The notes below the pieces were generated by a model. That model ran no database searches. It saw only the letters and a program-made list of their open reading frames with translations, and was not told where the DNA came from. The position numbers were made by a program, and so were the translations under genes. Positions 53,701-61,001 of a stretch of 64,000 nt of DNA are shown here, one piece after another. How positions within the stretch are numbered: the first letter of the stretch is position 1; each line of letters opens with the position of its first letter. This DNA is from UBA1724 sp016302315 (lineage in GTDB: Bacteria > Verrucomicrobiota > Lentisphaeria > Oligosphaerales > Oligosphaeraceae): contig JAEDNW010000001.1 of NCBI GenBank assembly GCA_016302315.1, positions 3,517 to 67,516 on the forward strand, read 5' to 3'.

Positions 53701-54519
53701 CTGGGCAACGTGGACAGCACCTACTGCACCACGCCCCCGGATGCCCAGGGCGTCTTCACCCACGCCATCGAGGGAATCTTCGGGCTGATGAACCAGCTGG
53801 CCATCCCCTTCGACAGCCTCCTGCTGGAGGATCTGCTGGAACCCGGCCTCCCCACGCCCCCCCGGAAACTCTACATTGTCCTTCCCACCCTGGTGCTCAC
53901 CCAGGAGCAGCGGGAGGGCCTCCTGGCCCGCTTCGCCCAGGAGAAGGCCACGGTGGTCTGGCTCTACGCCGCCGGCGCCTCCTATCCCGGCGCCGCCCCC
54001 TCCCCGGACAGCAACGGGGATTTCCTGGGATTGCGCACCCTCCTGCTGGCAAAGAAGTTCCGCCCCGTGGCCCTCACGGGCCCGGAATTCGGGGAAATCC
54101 GCTGCGAGAACCGAGCCGCCTCCCAACCCTGGTTCGTCCCCGTGGACGGCTACCACCAGGCCGTGGCCGCCGATGACCAGGGAAATCCCTGGGTGGTCCG
54201 CAAGGAAATCGACGGCGCCACCCACTACTACTCCGCCCTGATGAACCTCCCCGCGGAATTCTACCGGGTCCTCCTCCAGGAAACCGGCATCCACCAGTAC
54301 GCCGACAACCAGGACAATGACCAGTTCTGGATCGGCAACGACATCCTCTGCCTCTATGCCAGAAAGGGCGGCACAAAAACCCTCCGCCTTCCCCCCGGCA
54401 CCACGGCAAAAGCCATCCTGGGCCCCTTCACGGGAACCCTCACCCCCGACGACAACTCCTTCCCGGCCCTCCCGGGAATGGCCTACGGATTCCTCCTCCA
54501 GGAGGATCCCCGGCACTAG
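50701..54519 (+). CDS. Giant secreted clan GH-A glycoside hydrolase (beta-galactosidase-like)
   Basis: The 1272-residue protein has a signal peptide (RLWLCLLLGTSLPLLS). An N-terminal region of lectin-like modules includes a carbohydrate-binding-type domain near residues 305-420 (WLERTFDLPEDPEYAVITYL, LYINGQYCGKN), like that preceding alpha-rhamnosidases. The TIM-barrel hydrolase follows (~560-1000). GISIAEGHNGEWFW offers Glu728 (GEW) or Glu723 as acid/base, and VTYNEMDYRT offers Glu911 as nucleophile. YWYDLTAGEFYEP and a GATase-like domain follow (IVLPTLVLTQEQREGLL), as in GH42 enzymes. Related giant proteins are abundant in Lentisphaerota. Substrate specificity is unknown; a rhamnose-bearing glycan would fit the neighbours. 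It starts directly after a terminator hairpin. Confidence 0.8.
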   Translation: MNASSPFLRLWLCLLLGTSLPLLSHTEEGSLPFSLMSTAKNDSQATLQAEEARQREQEGYRLEGAALRDAVSIFGASPNAVSQDILSLQARESASGFYNMHQNWDTSRIRQLEFTLRADQSGFLQFSGNLLKDGKKTQYMATIESLIPDGEWHTLVIPTEDTAWEGTLTNWELRWLGKDGARLELQSIDALPYRNAFLNAARRSPGKPLVAPVLRPRAQCRLSWQGEGPNPGIRLHFLDYNLKEIPGTSLALPPGTQEPLEFTTPEGMILTYGELQGESDGVPVLEQVAYWTYFESRGKWRGSWLWFQKEEGPNYYNMWLERTFDLPEDPEYAVITYLADDVAYLYINGQYCGKNETWQVPQRADLTHVLKKGRNVMKIRVYNGEQAAGFAADVYVRAGGKDYTFDTDESWRCESKTNQPHSIPEVVDEPVVVLGNPHVTAPWKNGAAYRYAGPRGVLALEGDPAPGSFSAKVVTLPPEPISSLRLTFTDTQEKNPPREYLLPLTPESSQWNVGDTLTFSYPLPPLEEGTYRITANDDYLGIQNERPLGTLTAPPRPATSFQQATFQQVGTRPRIFLGDQEVSPCFWHAIDMIRNRRFQEMPLAPRAGIQNYRLVLDLKEAWVSPEEIDYSKMEEAVDAMLAACPEAVFALHINIQMPNWWLDQNPDQVCTFADGSRTGADRYMQSLASRKWVEDASQAIRQTIRYLGGRSYACRLWGISIAEGHNGEWFWPVTDSRQNYSWGGYNRCDQEYFREHLRRKYGTDQQLQKAWHNPAVTLDDLPELPHWKTASQATLGILRDPAKEQPLMDWLESRNEALGEAICDFARAIKEESQGKLLVGFYYGYLTELGCNGYLQLPLVGHNGLHRVLQSPDVDFLGAPSRYTYRKTGDADGIMHPWTTLSLHGIVTYNEMDYRTAYCRLPEANTMRHYVAQASTAYESVGQLNRSFAMNLATGIAGYWYDLTAGEFYEPALLDLMREHSRIWESLPPVQGTTPCQVAILGNVDSTYCTTPPDAQGVFTHAIEGIFGLMNQLAIPFDSLLLEDLLEPGLPTPPRKLYIVLPTLVLTQEQREGLLARFAQEKATVVWLYAAGASYPGAAPSPDSNGDFLGLRTLLLAKKFRPVALTGPEFGEIRCENRAASQPWFVPVDGYHQAVAADDQGNPWVVRKEIDGATHYYSALMNLPAEFYRVLLQETGIHQYADNQDNDQFWIGNDILCLYARKGGTKTLRLPPGTTAKAILGPFTGTLTPDDNSFPALPGMAYGFLLQEDPRH

Positions 54520-54569
54520 CCCTCTCCCCTCTCCCCCAAAACGAGAGGGGCCCCGCCCCCCCCGAAAGG

Positions 54570-54590
54570 AAAAACGGGAGGCCGTTTTTT
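54570..54590 (+). terminator. Intrinsic terminator after the glycosidase gene
   Basis: AAAAACGG (54570-54577) pairs perfectly with CCGTTTTT (54582-54589) around a GAGG loop, with one extra T. It is the clearest rho-independent terminator in the window and separates the glycosidase from the SPFH operon. Confidence 0.8.
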
Positions 54591-54604
54591 CCCTCCTCGC
54601 CTAC

Positions 54605-54646
54605 GGAAATCCGGGATATATTACTCTCTCTGTTTCCCGGATTTCC
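54605..54646 (+). promoter_or_regulatory. Perfect 12-bp inverted repeat upstream of the SPFH/P-type ATPase operon
   Basis: GGAAATCCGGGA (54605-54616) and TCCCGGATTTCC (54635-54646) flank an 18-nt AT-rich spacer with TATATT. They end 26 nt before the ATG at 54673. There is no T-run, and a separate terminator lies upstream, so an operator overlapping the promoter is more likely than a second terminator. Confidence 0.55.
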
Positions 54647-54672
54647 CTTGTATTCGCGTTCTTCTATCCCCC

Positions 54673-56628
54673 ATGAGAAAAGAAATCAGTTATCGTCCCC
54701 GGAACCTGGCATTTGCCGTGGCATGCAGCGGCATCCTTTTTCTGGTGGTGGGTCTCTTCCTGGCGCAGTCCGGCCATGCCAAGGCCATGACGCCCGCCTG
54801 CATCTCCGCCGTGGTGACCGCCTTCATGGGCCTGCTGGCCGCCGGACGGGTGATCTTTGAACGGCGGCAGCGCCAGGAGGAACGGGATGCGGCGGAATAT
54901 CACCGCCAGCACGGCTCCACCGAATTGTTCGGGGACGCCGACGAGGCTGTGCGCCTGGCCACCCGGGCCAACCAGCAGTTCACCAAGTATTTCATCCCCG
55001 TGGCCACCATCGTCATCGGCGTCTCCCTGGGCCTGGTGGTGCTGAACCGCTGGATCTCCCTCCGCTATCTGGATTACCAGTATACCGTCCAGAACCCCCT
55101 CTCCCTGGCCATCCTGGCCTTCTGCTGCTGCATCGCCACCCTGGTGGCCGGCAGCTTCTTCATCGGTGTCTCCCGGGAATCCGGCTGCCGCTGGATCCGC
55201 CCCGGCGCCGCCTGGCTCCTGCTGACGGGATTCCTCTTCCTCCTGGGCAGCTTCATCTACTTCTGCCGCCACTTCCAGCGCTTCCAGGAAAGCATGGACC
55301 GCTCCCTCTCCAAGGCCGGCCTCATCGTTCTGGCCGTGCTGGCGGCGGAGATGGTCCTCTCCTTCGTCATCGAATTCTACCGTCCCCGGATGCCCAACGA
55401 GGAGGAGCGCCCTCTGCCGGAAAGCCGCCTTCTCTCCCTCTTCACCGAGCCGGGAAGCATGGCCCGCAATGTGGCCAATTCCCTGGACTACCAGTTCGGA
55501 TTCCGGGTCTCCGACGCCTGGTTCTACCACTTCCTGGAACGCACCATCGTCCCCCTCTTCATGATCATGGTCCTGGCCTTCTGGCTGATGACCTGCATCG
55601 TGGTGGTGGACTCCTCCGAAACCGCCCTCCGGGAACGCTTCGGCAGAGTCATCGACGCCGAACCCGTGGGCCCCGGCGTCTACTTCAAGTTCCCCTACCC
55701 CTTCGAGCATTTCTACCGCTTCTCCTCCGACAAGGTCCAGGAACTCACCATCGGCGGCCATGACGAGGAGGAAGAACCCCATGCCCCCGCTCCCAAGGAC
55801 GACGGCCACGGCCATGGCCACGGCCAGGAGGAGGAGCGGAATGACGCCGTCATTCTCTGGAATGTCAAGGAAGACCATGCCGACGAAGGCCACTTCCTGG
55901 TGGGCGCCAAGAACGTGGAGCGCCTGGAACTCTCCATCCAGGCCACCGGCCAGCAGATGGGACAGCAGGGCGTGGGCCTCTTCAGCGCCCATATCCCCCT
56001 CTTCTTCCGGGTGAAGGATCTCTACGACTACGCCTACAAGAACCGGAATGCGTCGGATATCCTGAAGAATCTGGCCCAGCGCGAACTGCTCCAGTACTTC
56101 ATCCAGTGCGACTGGGCCGATCTTCTGGGCCCCGGACGGGGCGAGGCCATGGTGGTGCTGAAGGACAGGATCCAGGCCGCCGCCGATGAGCTGGAACTGG
56201 GAGTAGAGGTGGTCTTTGTGGCCCTCACGGGCATCCATCCCCCCTTCGGCGTGGGAGAATCCTTCGACCGCATCACCAGCGCCACCGTGGACCGGAAAAA
56301 GATGGTCCAGGACGCCCGCACCGTGGCCAACAGCAACCTGATCATCTCCCAGTCCATCCAGCGCCAGATCCTCAACGAGGCCAGCGCCTACAAGGAAACC
56401 CAGGTGGTCTCCGCCCGGGCCGACGCCCAGCGCTATGCAGGACAGCTCCTCTGCTACCGCGCCGCCCCACGCCAGTATATGCTCAACAGCTACTATGATG
56501 TCTTCCTCTCCGAGGGAGACGCCGTCCGAAAGTTTGTCATCACGGGCAACGCCGCCGACCAGGTCCTCTGGCTGAATCTGGACCGCAAGGTGAAAAACGG
56601 CCTCCTGGATCTGAACCTCTCCGAATAG
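54673..56628 (+). CDS. Seven-helix membrane protein fused to an SPFH/band-7 domain with His-rich insertion (HflK-like)
   Basis: The 651-residue protein has about seven membrane helices (near 11-31, 41-61, 107-125, 142-164, 178-198, 215-234 and 291-312). An SPFH domain follows from ~313 (SSETALRERFGRVIDAEPVGPGVYFKFPYP). Ordinary HflK has one helix and ~400 residues. Within the SPFH domain, residues 363-388 form an acidic, His-rich insertion with His at 363, 370, 379, 381 and 383 (DDGHGHGHGQ). The rest resembles HflK (RDPYDYAYK-like KDLYDYAYKNRNASDIL, GEAMVVLKDRIQAAADELELGVEV). SPFH proteins form large membrane cages that organise proteases or lipids. It is the first gene of the operon; the insertion suggests metal sensing or sequestration, which is inference. 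Confidence 0.85.
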   Translation: MRKEISYRPRNLAFAVACSGILFLVVGLFLAQSGHAKAMTPACISAVVTAFMGLLAAGRVIFERRQRQEERDAAEYHRQHGSTELFGDADEAVRLATRANQQFTKYFIPVATIVIGVSLGLVVLNRWISLRYLDYQYTVQNPLSLAILAFCCCIATLVAGSFFIGVSRESGCRWIRPGAAWLLLTGFLFLLGSFIYFCRHFQRFQESMDRSLSKAGLIVLAVLAAEMVLSFVIEFYRPRMPNEEERPLPESRLLSLFTEPGSMARNVANSLDYQFGFRVSDAWFYHFLERTIVPLFMIMVLAFWLMTCIVVVDSSETALRERFGRVIDAEPVGPGVYFKFPYPFEHFYRFSSDKVQELTIGGHDEEEEPHAPAPKDDGHGHGHGQEEERNDAVILWNVKEDHADEGHFLVGAKNVERLELSIQATGQQMGQQGVGLFSAHIPLFFRVKDLYDYAYKNRNASDILKNLAQRELLQYFIQCDWADLLGPGRGEAMVVLKDRIQAAADELELGVEVVFVALTGIHPPFGVGESFDRITSATVDRKKMVQDARTVANSNLIISQSIQRQILNEASAYKETQVVSARADAQRYAGQLLCYRAAPRQYMLNSYYDVFLSEGDAVRKFVITGNAADQVLWLNLDRKVKNGLLDLNLSE

Positions 56629-56689
56629 GCCGCCCCACGCCCGCCCACCCCCTTCTCATTCACGCCCACCCCTCTCCCCTGATACGACA

Positions 56690-57625
56690 ATGAAAGACGA
56701 CACGCAGAAGAAGACGATGACGAAACACTGGCCAGTGGTGCTCCTGGCCCTGCTGGTGGTAGCCATCTTCCTGGTGGTTATGGTCACCTTCCAGGTGAAG
56801 GAAACCGAATACGCCCTCCTGAAGACCTACTCCGGAGAACTGGTGGAATACGGAAGCGGACTCCATTTCCGCTGGCCCTTCGTCAACTCCATCTGGCGCC
56901 ACGACAAGCGCATCCAGTGCTATGAACTGGCCGTGGGCCATGACGAACAGTACATGACCAGCGACAACCAGCAGATCGTCATCTCCACCTACGTCCTCTG
57001 GAAGGTGGGTGACCCCAAGACCTTCCTCCGCTCCCTGGATTCCACCGAGGCCGCCGAGCGGAAGCTCTCCGACGAGGTCCGGGGCGCCCGCTCCGCCGTC
57101 ATCTCCCGCTACGCATTCTCCGACATGGTCAGCGAAAAGGACGGCACCAGCCTCCTCTCCCGCATTGAGGACGAGATGCGCCTGGCCATCCACGACAGCG
57201 TGCTGAAGCAGTTCGGCATTGACATCGTCCGCATCGGCTTCCGCCAGCTGGGCTTCCCCGCCGCCGTCACCCAGAACATCTTCGCCGCCATGGTCTCCGA
57301 GCGGGAGGCCAAGGCCAAGCGCTTCGAGGTGGAGGGTCAGGCGGAGGCGGAGCGCATCCGCAGCGACGCCAACACCGAAGCCCAGAAGATGCTGGCCAAG
57401 GCCCAGGCCGAGGCCACCAAAATCCGCGGCGAAGGCGATGCCCAGGCCGCCGAGGCCTACCGGGTCTTCTCCCAGAACCCCGAATTGGCCAGCTTCCTGC
57501 GGAATCTGGATGCCCTGAAGGGAGCCCTGGGCGAAAAGGACACCCTTATCCTGGACACCACCACCGCACCCTTCAACCTGCTGACCCCCCAGGCCCTGGA
57601 TACCCTCCAGAACAATCAGCAGTAG
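56690..57625 (+). CDS. SPFH/band-7 protein, HflC-like
   Basis: The 311-residue protein has one N-terminal membrane helix (residues ~14-34). An SPFH domain follows (FQVKETEYALLKTYSGELVE, GLHFRWPFVNSIWRHDKRIQ, DNQQIVISTYVLWKV). The helical C-terminal half, with REAKAKRFEVEGQAEAERIRSD, is characteristic of HflC, which with HflK regulates FtsH. The length is typical for HflC (~330). It lies 61 nt after the HflK-like gene and 22 nt before a third SPFH gene. No ftsH is present, so the cage may serve a different membrane client, possibly the P-type ATPase encoded downstream. Confidence 0.9.
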   Translation: MKDDTQKKTMTKHWPVVLLALLVVAIFLVVMVTFQVKETEYALLKTYSGELVEYGSGLHFRWPFVNSIWRHDKRIQCYELAVGHDEQYMTSDNQQIVISTYVLWKVGDPKTFLRSLDSTEAAERKLSDEVRGARSAVISRYAFSDMVSEKDGTSLLSRIEDEMRLAIHDSVLKQFGIDIVRIGFRQLGFPAAVTQNIFAAMVSEREAKAKRFEVEGQAEAERIRSDANTEAQKMLAKAQAEATKIRGEGDAQAAEAYRVFSQNPELASFLRNLDALKGALGEKDTLILDTTTAPFNLLTPQALDTLQNNQQ

Positions 57626-57647
57626 CCCGGCGGGAGGAAACATCACC

Positions 57648-58901
57648 ATGGAATCCCACCCCCAGACCCCTCTCCCCGAGACCCCACAGGCCACGGGAAT
57701 GGCAAGCCTGACCAGGATGCTCCGCATCCTCTTCTTCTGCTTCCTGACCCTCATCGCCGGCGTCTTCATCTACTACTTCATCTTCAGCGGAATCTTTCGG
57801 GTGGAGGAACAGTACGAAGCCATGCAGCTGCGCTTCGGTGTCCTCCAGAAGCACACCACCGACACCGGCGATTCCCCCATCCTCCAAAGCGGGAAATGGT
57901 ACTGGTCCTATCCCTATCCGGTGGACGAAGTGATCCTGGTGCCCGCCAACAAATCCATCTCCGTCTCCACGGAAAACACCTTCAAGGCCTGGGTCAACCC
58001 CAGCGGCAACATGACCGGGGCCAGCGGCAGAGAGCTGCGCAACGGAGTGGACGGATATCTGGTCTCCGGAGACATGCACATCTTCCATGCGGAATGGGTG
58101 GTCTCCTACCGGGTGGAGGATCCTGCCAGCTACTACCTGAACTTCTACGACGACACCAATACCACCGCCGCCTTCTATCTGCCCTCCTCCGAACAGGTCA
58201 AGACCCAGGACAGACTCCGGGGACATGAGCTGATGATCCGGAATATGCTGGCGGATGCCGTGCTCTCCGAAACCGCCAACTGGACCACGGAGGACCTGAT
58301 CCGCACCAGCCGCCTGATTCCCGACGACAAGGGCGGAGAGGTCACCGTGCGCCTGGAGGACCGGATCCGGGGCCGTCTGGCCAAGATTGTGGAGGAGGTG
58401 GGTCTGGGCATCCAACTGCAGACGGTGACCCTGGTGGGCATCTACCAGCCCCCCGCCGCCGCCCTCCAGGCCTTCAACCAGGTCAATGCCAGCGAGCGCA
58501 ACCGCCAGACCCTGGTGCAGAACGCCACGACCTACGCCAACCAGGTGGTGGCCCAGGCCAACGCCGCCTGCGACCGCCTGATCAACGAGGCCAAGGCCTA
58601 CCAGGAAACCGTGGTGGGCGAACTCCAGGCCCAGGCCCAGTATTTCTCCTCCATCCAGGCGGAGTACGCCAAAAATCCCCGCTCCACCATCACTGTCCTG
58701 TATGCCAATGCCATCCGGGATATGCTCCGGGGTGTGCCCAATAAGTACATCCTCCACCAGACCCCAGAAGGCACCACGCAGCAGCTCCGCCTCCAGATCT
58801 CCCAGATCCCCGAAGAACGGCAGCAGGCCACCACCACGGGACAGGAGGCCTCCTACGCCCCCGCCTCCGCCCAGCCTACGGGAGACGCTCCCAGGGAATA
58901 A
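57648..58901 (+). CDS. Third SPFH/band-7 protein, HflK-like
   Basis: The 417-residue protein has a single membrane helix (~24-45) and an SPFH domain (RVEEQYEAMQLRFGVLQ, GKWYWSYPYPVDEVILVP). Next come the helical stretch typical of HflK (GLGIQLQTVTLVGIYQPP, INEAKAYQETVVGELQAQAQ) and a Gln/Ala/Pro-rich tail. It includes a ~40-residue insertion between the first strands (STENTFKAWVNPSGNM). It starts 22 nt after the HflC-like gene and precedes the P-type ATPase by 39 nt. With the other two it gives three distinct SPFH subunits in one operon, suggesting a hetero-oligomeric assembly. That stoichiometry is inference. Confidence 0.88.
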   Translation: MESHPQTPLPETPQATGMASLTRMLRILFFCFLTLIAGVFIYYFIFSGIFRVEEQYEAMQLRFGVLQKHTTDTGDSPILQSGKWYWSYPYPVDEVILVPANKSISVSTENTFKAWVNPSGNMTGASGRELRNGVDGYLVSGDMHIFHAEWVVSYRVEDPASYYLNFYDDTNTTAAFYLPSSEQVKTQDRLRGHELMIRNMLADAVLSETANWTTEDLIRTSRLIPDDKGGEVTVRLEDRIRGRLAKIVEEVGLGIQLQTVTLVGIYQPPAAALQAFNQVNASERNRQTLVQNATTYANQVVAQANAACDRLINEAKAYQETVVGELQAQAQYFSSIQAEYAKNPRSTITVLYANAIRDMLRGVPNKYILHQTPEGTTQQLRLQISQIPEERQQATTTGQEASYAPASAQPTGDAPRE

Positions 58902-58940
58902 CGCCCACGCCCACGCCTTTCCACAGCCGCCATCCCCAGG

Positions 58941-60950
58941 ATGACGACGGATGACCTCCCCAACTTCCTTCCGGTTCCCATGGCAGATCCTACCCCCTCC
59001 ACCCCAAAAGCCCACTCCCCCACCACCGCCGTCACCCGGGTCACCCGATCCGACATGGGACGGCTGGGCGCTGCCCTCTTCGGCGGAATCCTTGTCCTGG
59101 ACTCCTATCTGGCGGGACTCCTCTTCGCCAATAGCATCGACCAGTTCACCATGGATCTCTTCGCCCTGGTGGGCGCCATCATCCTCTCCATCCCCATCTA
59201 CTGGGAGGCGGGACGCGACCTCTTCCGGGGAGTGGTGGGCATGAACGAGCTGGTGGCCCTGGCCCTTCTGGGCGCCTTCGCCTCCGGCCCCAGCAACTAC
59301 CGCACCGCCGGCGCCGTGGCCTTCTTCATGCTGATCTCCATCACCATCGAGAAGCGCACCGCCATCGGCGCGGAGGCCGCCATTGAGGCCGTGGTCCGCA
59401 TGACCCCCAGAACCGCCCGACGCATCCGGAAGGACGGCTCCGAGGAACAGTGCGACGCCATCCACGACCTGAATGTGGGCGATACCTGCCGTGTCCGCCC
59501 CGGCGAAAACTTCCCGGCGGACGGCAAGATCATCCAGGGTGTCTCCACGGTGAACCAGGCCTCCATCACCGGCGAAAGTCTCCCCACCGACAAGGGAGTG
59601 GGCGATGAAGTCTACGCCGGAACCCTGAATCTCACCGGTCTGGTGGATTTCCAGGTGACCCGGAAGGGCACCGACACCACCCTGGGCAAGGTCCGGAACC
59701 TCATCGCGGACGCCGAGCAGTCCAAGATGCCCATCCAGCGGATGATTGACCAATACATCGGCTACTACACTCCCGTGGTGCTGATGATTGCCGGCCTCAC
59801 CTGGTTTGTCACCAATGACATGAGCCGGGTCATCGCCGTGCTGGTCATGGCGGTGCCCGCCGCCCTGGTGCTGGCCCACCCCTCCGCGGTCATCGCCGCC
59901 ATCTCCGCAGCCTCCCGCCTGGGCATCCTCATCAAGGATGTCTCCCAGATCGAACTGGTGGCCAAGATCAAGGCGGTCATCTTCGATAAGACCGGTACCC
60001 TCACCGAGGGAAATCTGGAAGTCTCCCGGCTGGAACCCGTCAGCGACGGCGACCTGGCCCAGCTGGTTCAGGTGGCCGTCTCCGTGGAACACCACTCCAA
60101 CCACCCCACCGCCGTGGCCATTAAGAAGCTGGCCGCCAAAGTGGGCATCGATGTGGTGATTCCCGAAAAATACGAGGAAATCCCCGGCAAGGGGGTCTCC
60201 GCCATCGTGGACGGCAAGTCCTGCCTGGTGGGACGCGCCACCTGGCTGGCCGAACAGGGTGTGGATGTCTCCTCCCTGGAAGAAAGCCGCCAGCGGGTGG
60301 AAAAGGAAGGCATGTCCATCGTCACCGTGGCCTGTGACGGAAAGCCCCTGGGCTGGATCGGACTCCAGGATGCCATCCGCTCCGTCACGGAGGAGGCAGT
60401 GGCCAACCTGAAGGAAATGGGCGTGGAGCACTGCTGCATGGTCACCGGTGACAATCAGCAGGTGGCCGATGTGGTGGCCCGGAAGGTGGGCATCACCGAA
60501 GTCTACGCCGGATGCCTCCCCGAGGAAAAGGCCAAGGTGGTCTCCCAGCTGAAGCAGGCGGGCAACATCGTGGCCGTGGTGGGTGACGGTGTCAACGATG
60601 CCCCGGCTCTGGCCGCCGGCGACATCGGTATGGCCATGGGCGCCTTCGGCAGCGACATCGCCGTCCAGTCCGCCTCTGTGGCCCTGATGAACAACGATCT
60701 GCGCCGCATCCCCTTCTTCATCGGACTGGCCCGGCAGACCCGGATGCTCATGAACCAGAATCTGGCGGTGGGGCTCACCTTCATCACCGTGGGCGTCTAC
60801 TTCGCCATCGCCGGCGATCTGGGCCCCATCGGGGCGGCCTTGATCCACACCGTCTCCAGCCTCCTGGTCATCTTCAACAGCGCGCGTCTCGTGCGCTCCG
60901 GCGAAAGCCTGGAGGCCACCCCCGCCCAGGAGAAGGAGTCCCGCGCCTAA
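58941..60950 (+). CDS. P1B-like P-type ATPase lacking the CPx metal motif
   Basis: The 669-residue pump has the P-type hallmarks: TGES actuator loop (SITGESLPTDKG), phosphorylation motif FDKTGTLTEGN with Asp349, the nucleotide-domain His of P1B pumps (HHSNHPTAVAIK) and the hinge GDGVNDAPALAAGDIGMAMG. The membrane motif that is CPC, CPH or SPC in heavy-metal pumps reads Val305-Pro306-Ala307 (AVPAALVLAHPSA). There is no N-terminal metal-binding GMxCxxC domain; the first 40 residues are Pro/Thr-rich. The transported ion therefore cannot be assigned and need not be a soft metal. An ATG at 58980 is an alternative start. It lies between the SPFH genes and an ABC ATPase. Confidence 0.92.
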   Translation: MTTDDLPNFLPVPMADPTPSTPKAHSPTTAVTRVTRSDMGRLGAALFGGILVLDSYLAGLLFANSIDQFTMDLFALVGAIILSIPIYWEAGRDLFRGVVGMNELVALALLGAFASGPSNYRTAGAVAFFMLISITIEKRTAIGAEAAIEAVVRMTPRTARRIRKDGSEEQCDAIHDLNVGDTCRVRPGENFPADGKIIQGVSTVNQASITGESLPTDKGVGDEVYAGTLNLTGLVDFQVTRKGTDTTLGKVRNLIADAEQSKMPIQRMIDQYIGYYTPVVLMIAGLTWFVTNDMSRVIAVLVMAVPAALVLAHPSAVIAAISAASRLGILIKDVSQIELVAKIKAVIFDKTGTLTEGNLEVSRLEPVSDGDLAQLVQVAVSVEHHSNHPTAVAIKKLAAKVGIDVVIPEKYEEIPGKGVSAIVDGKSCLVGRATWLAEQGVDVSSLEESRQRVEKEGMSIVTVACDGKPLGWIGLQDAIRSVTEEAVANLKEMGVEHCCMVTGDNQQVADVVARKVGITEVYAGCLPEEKAKVVSQLKQAGNIVAVVGDGVNDAPALAAGDIGMAMGAFGSDIAVQSASVALMNNDLRRIPFFIGLARQTRMLMNQNLAVGLTFITVGVYFAIAGDLGPIGAALIHTVSSLLVIFNSARLVRSGESLEATPAQEKESRA

Positions 60951-61001
60951 TCCCCTTTCCCTACCCGAGAACATCCCCCGCAAGAGAACCCATTTCCCAC
61001 T

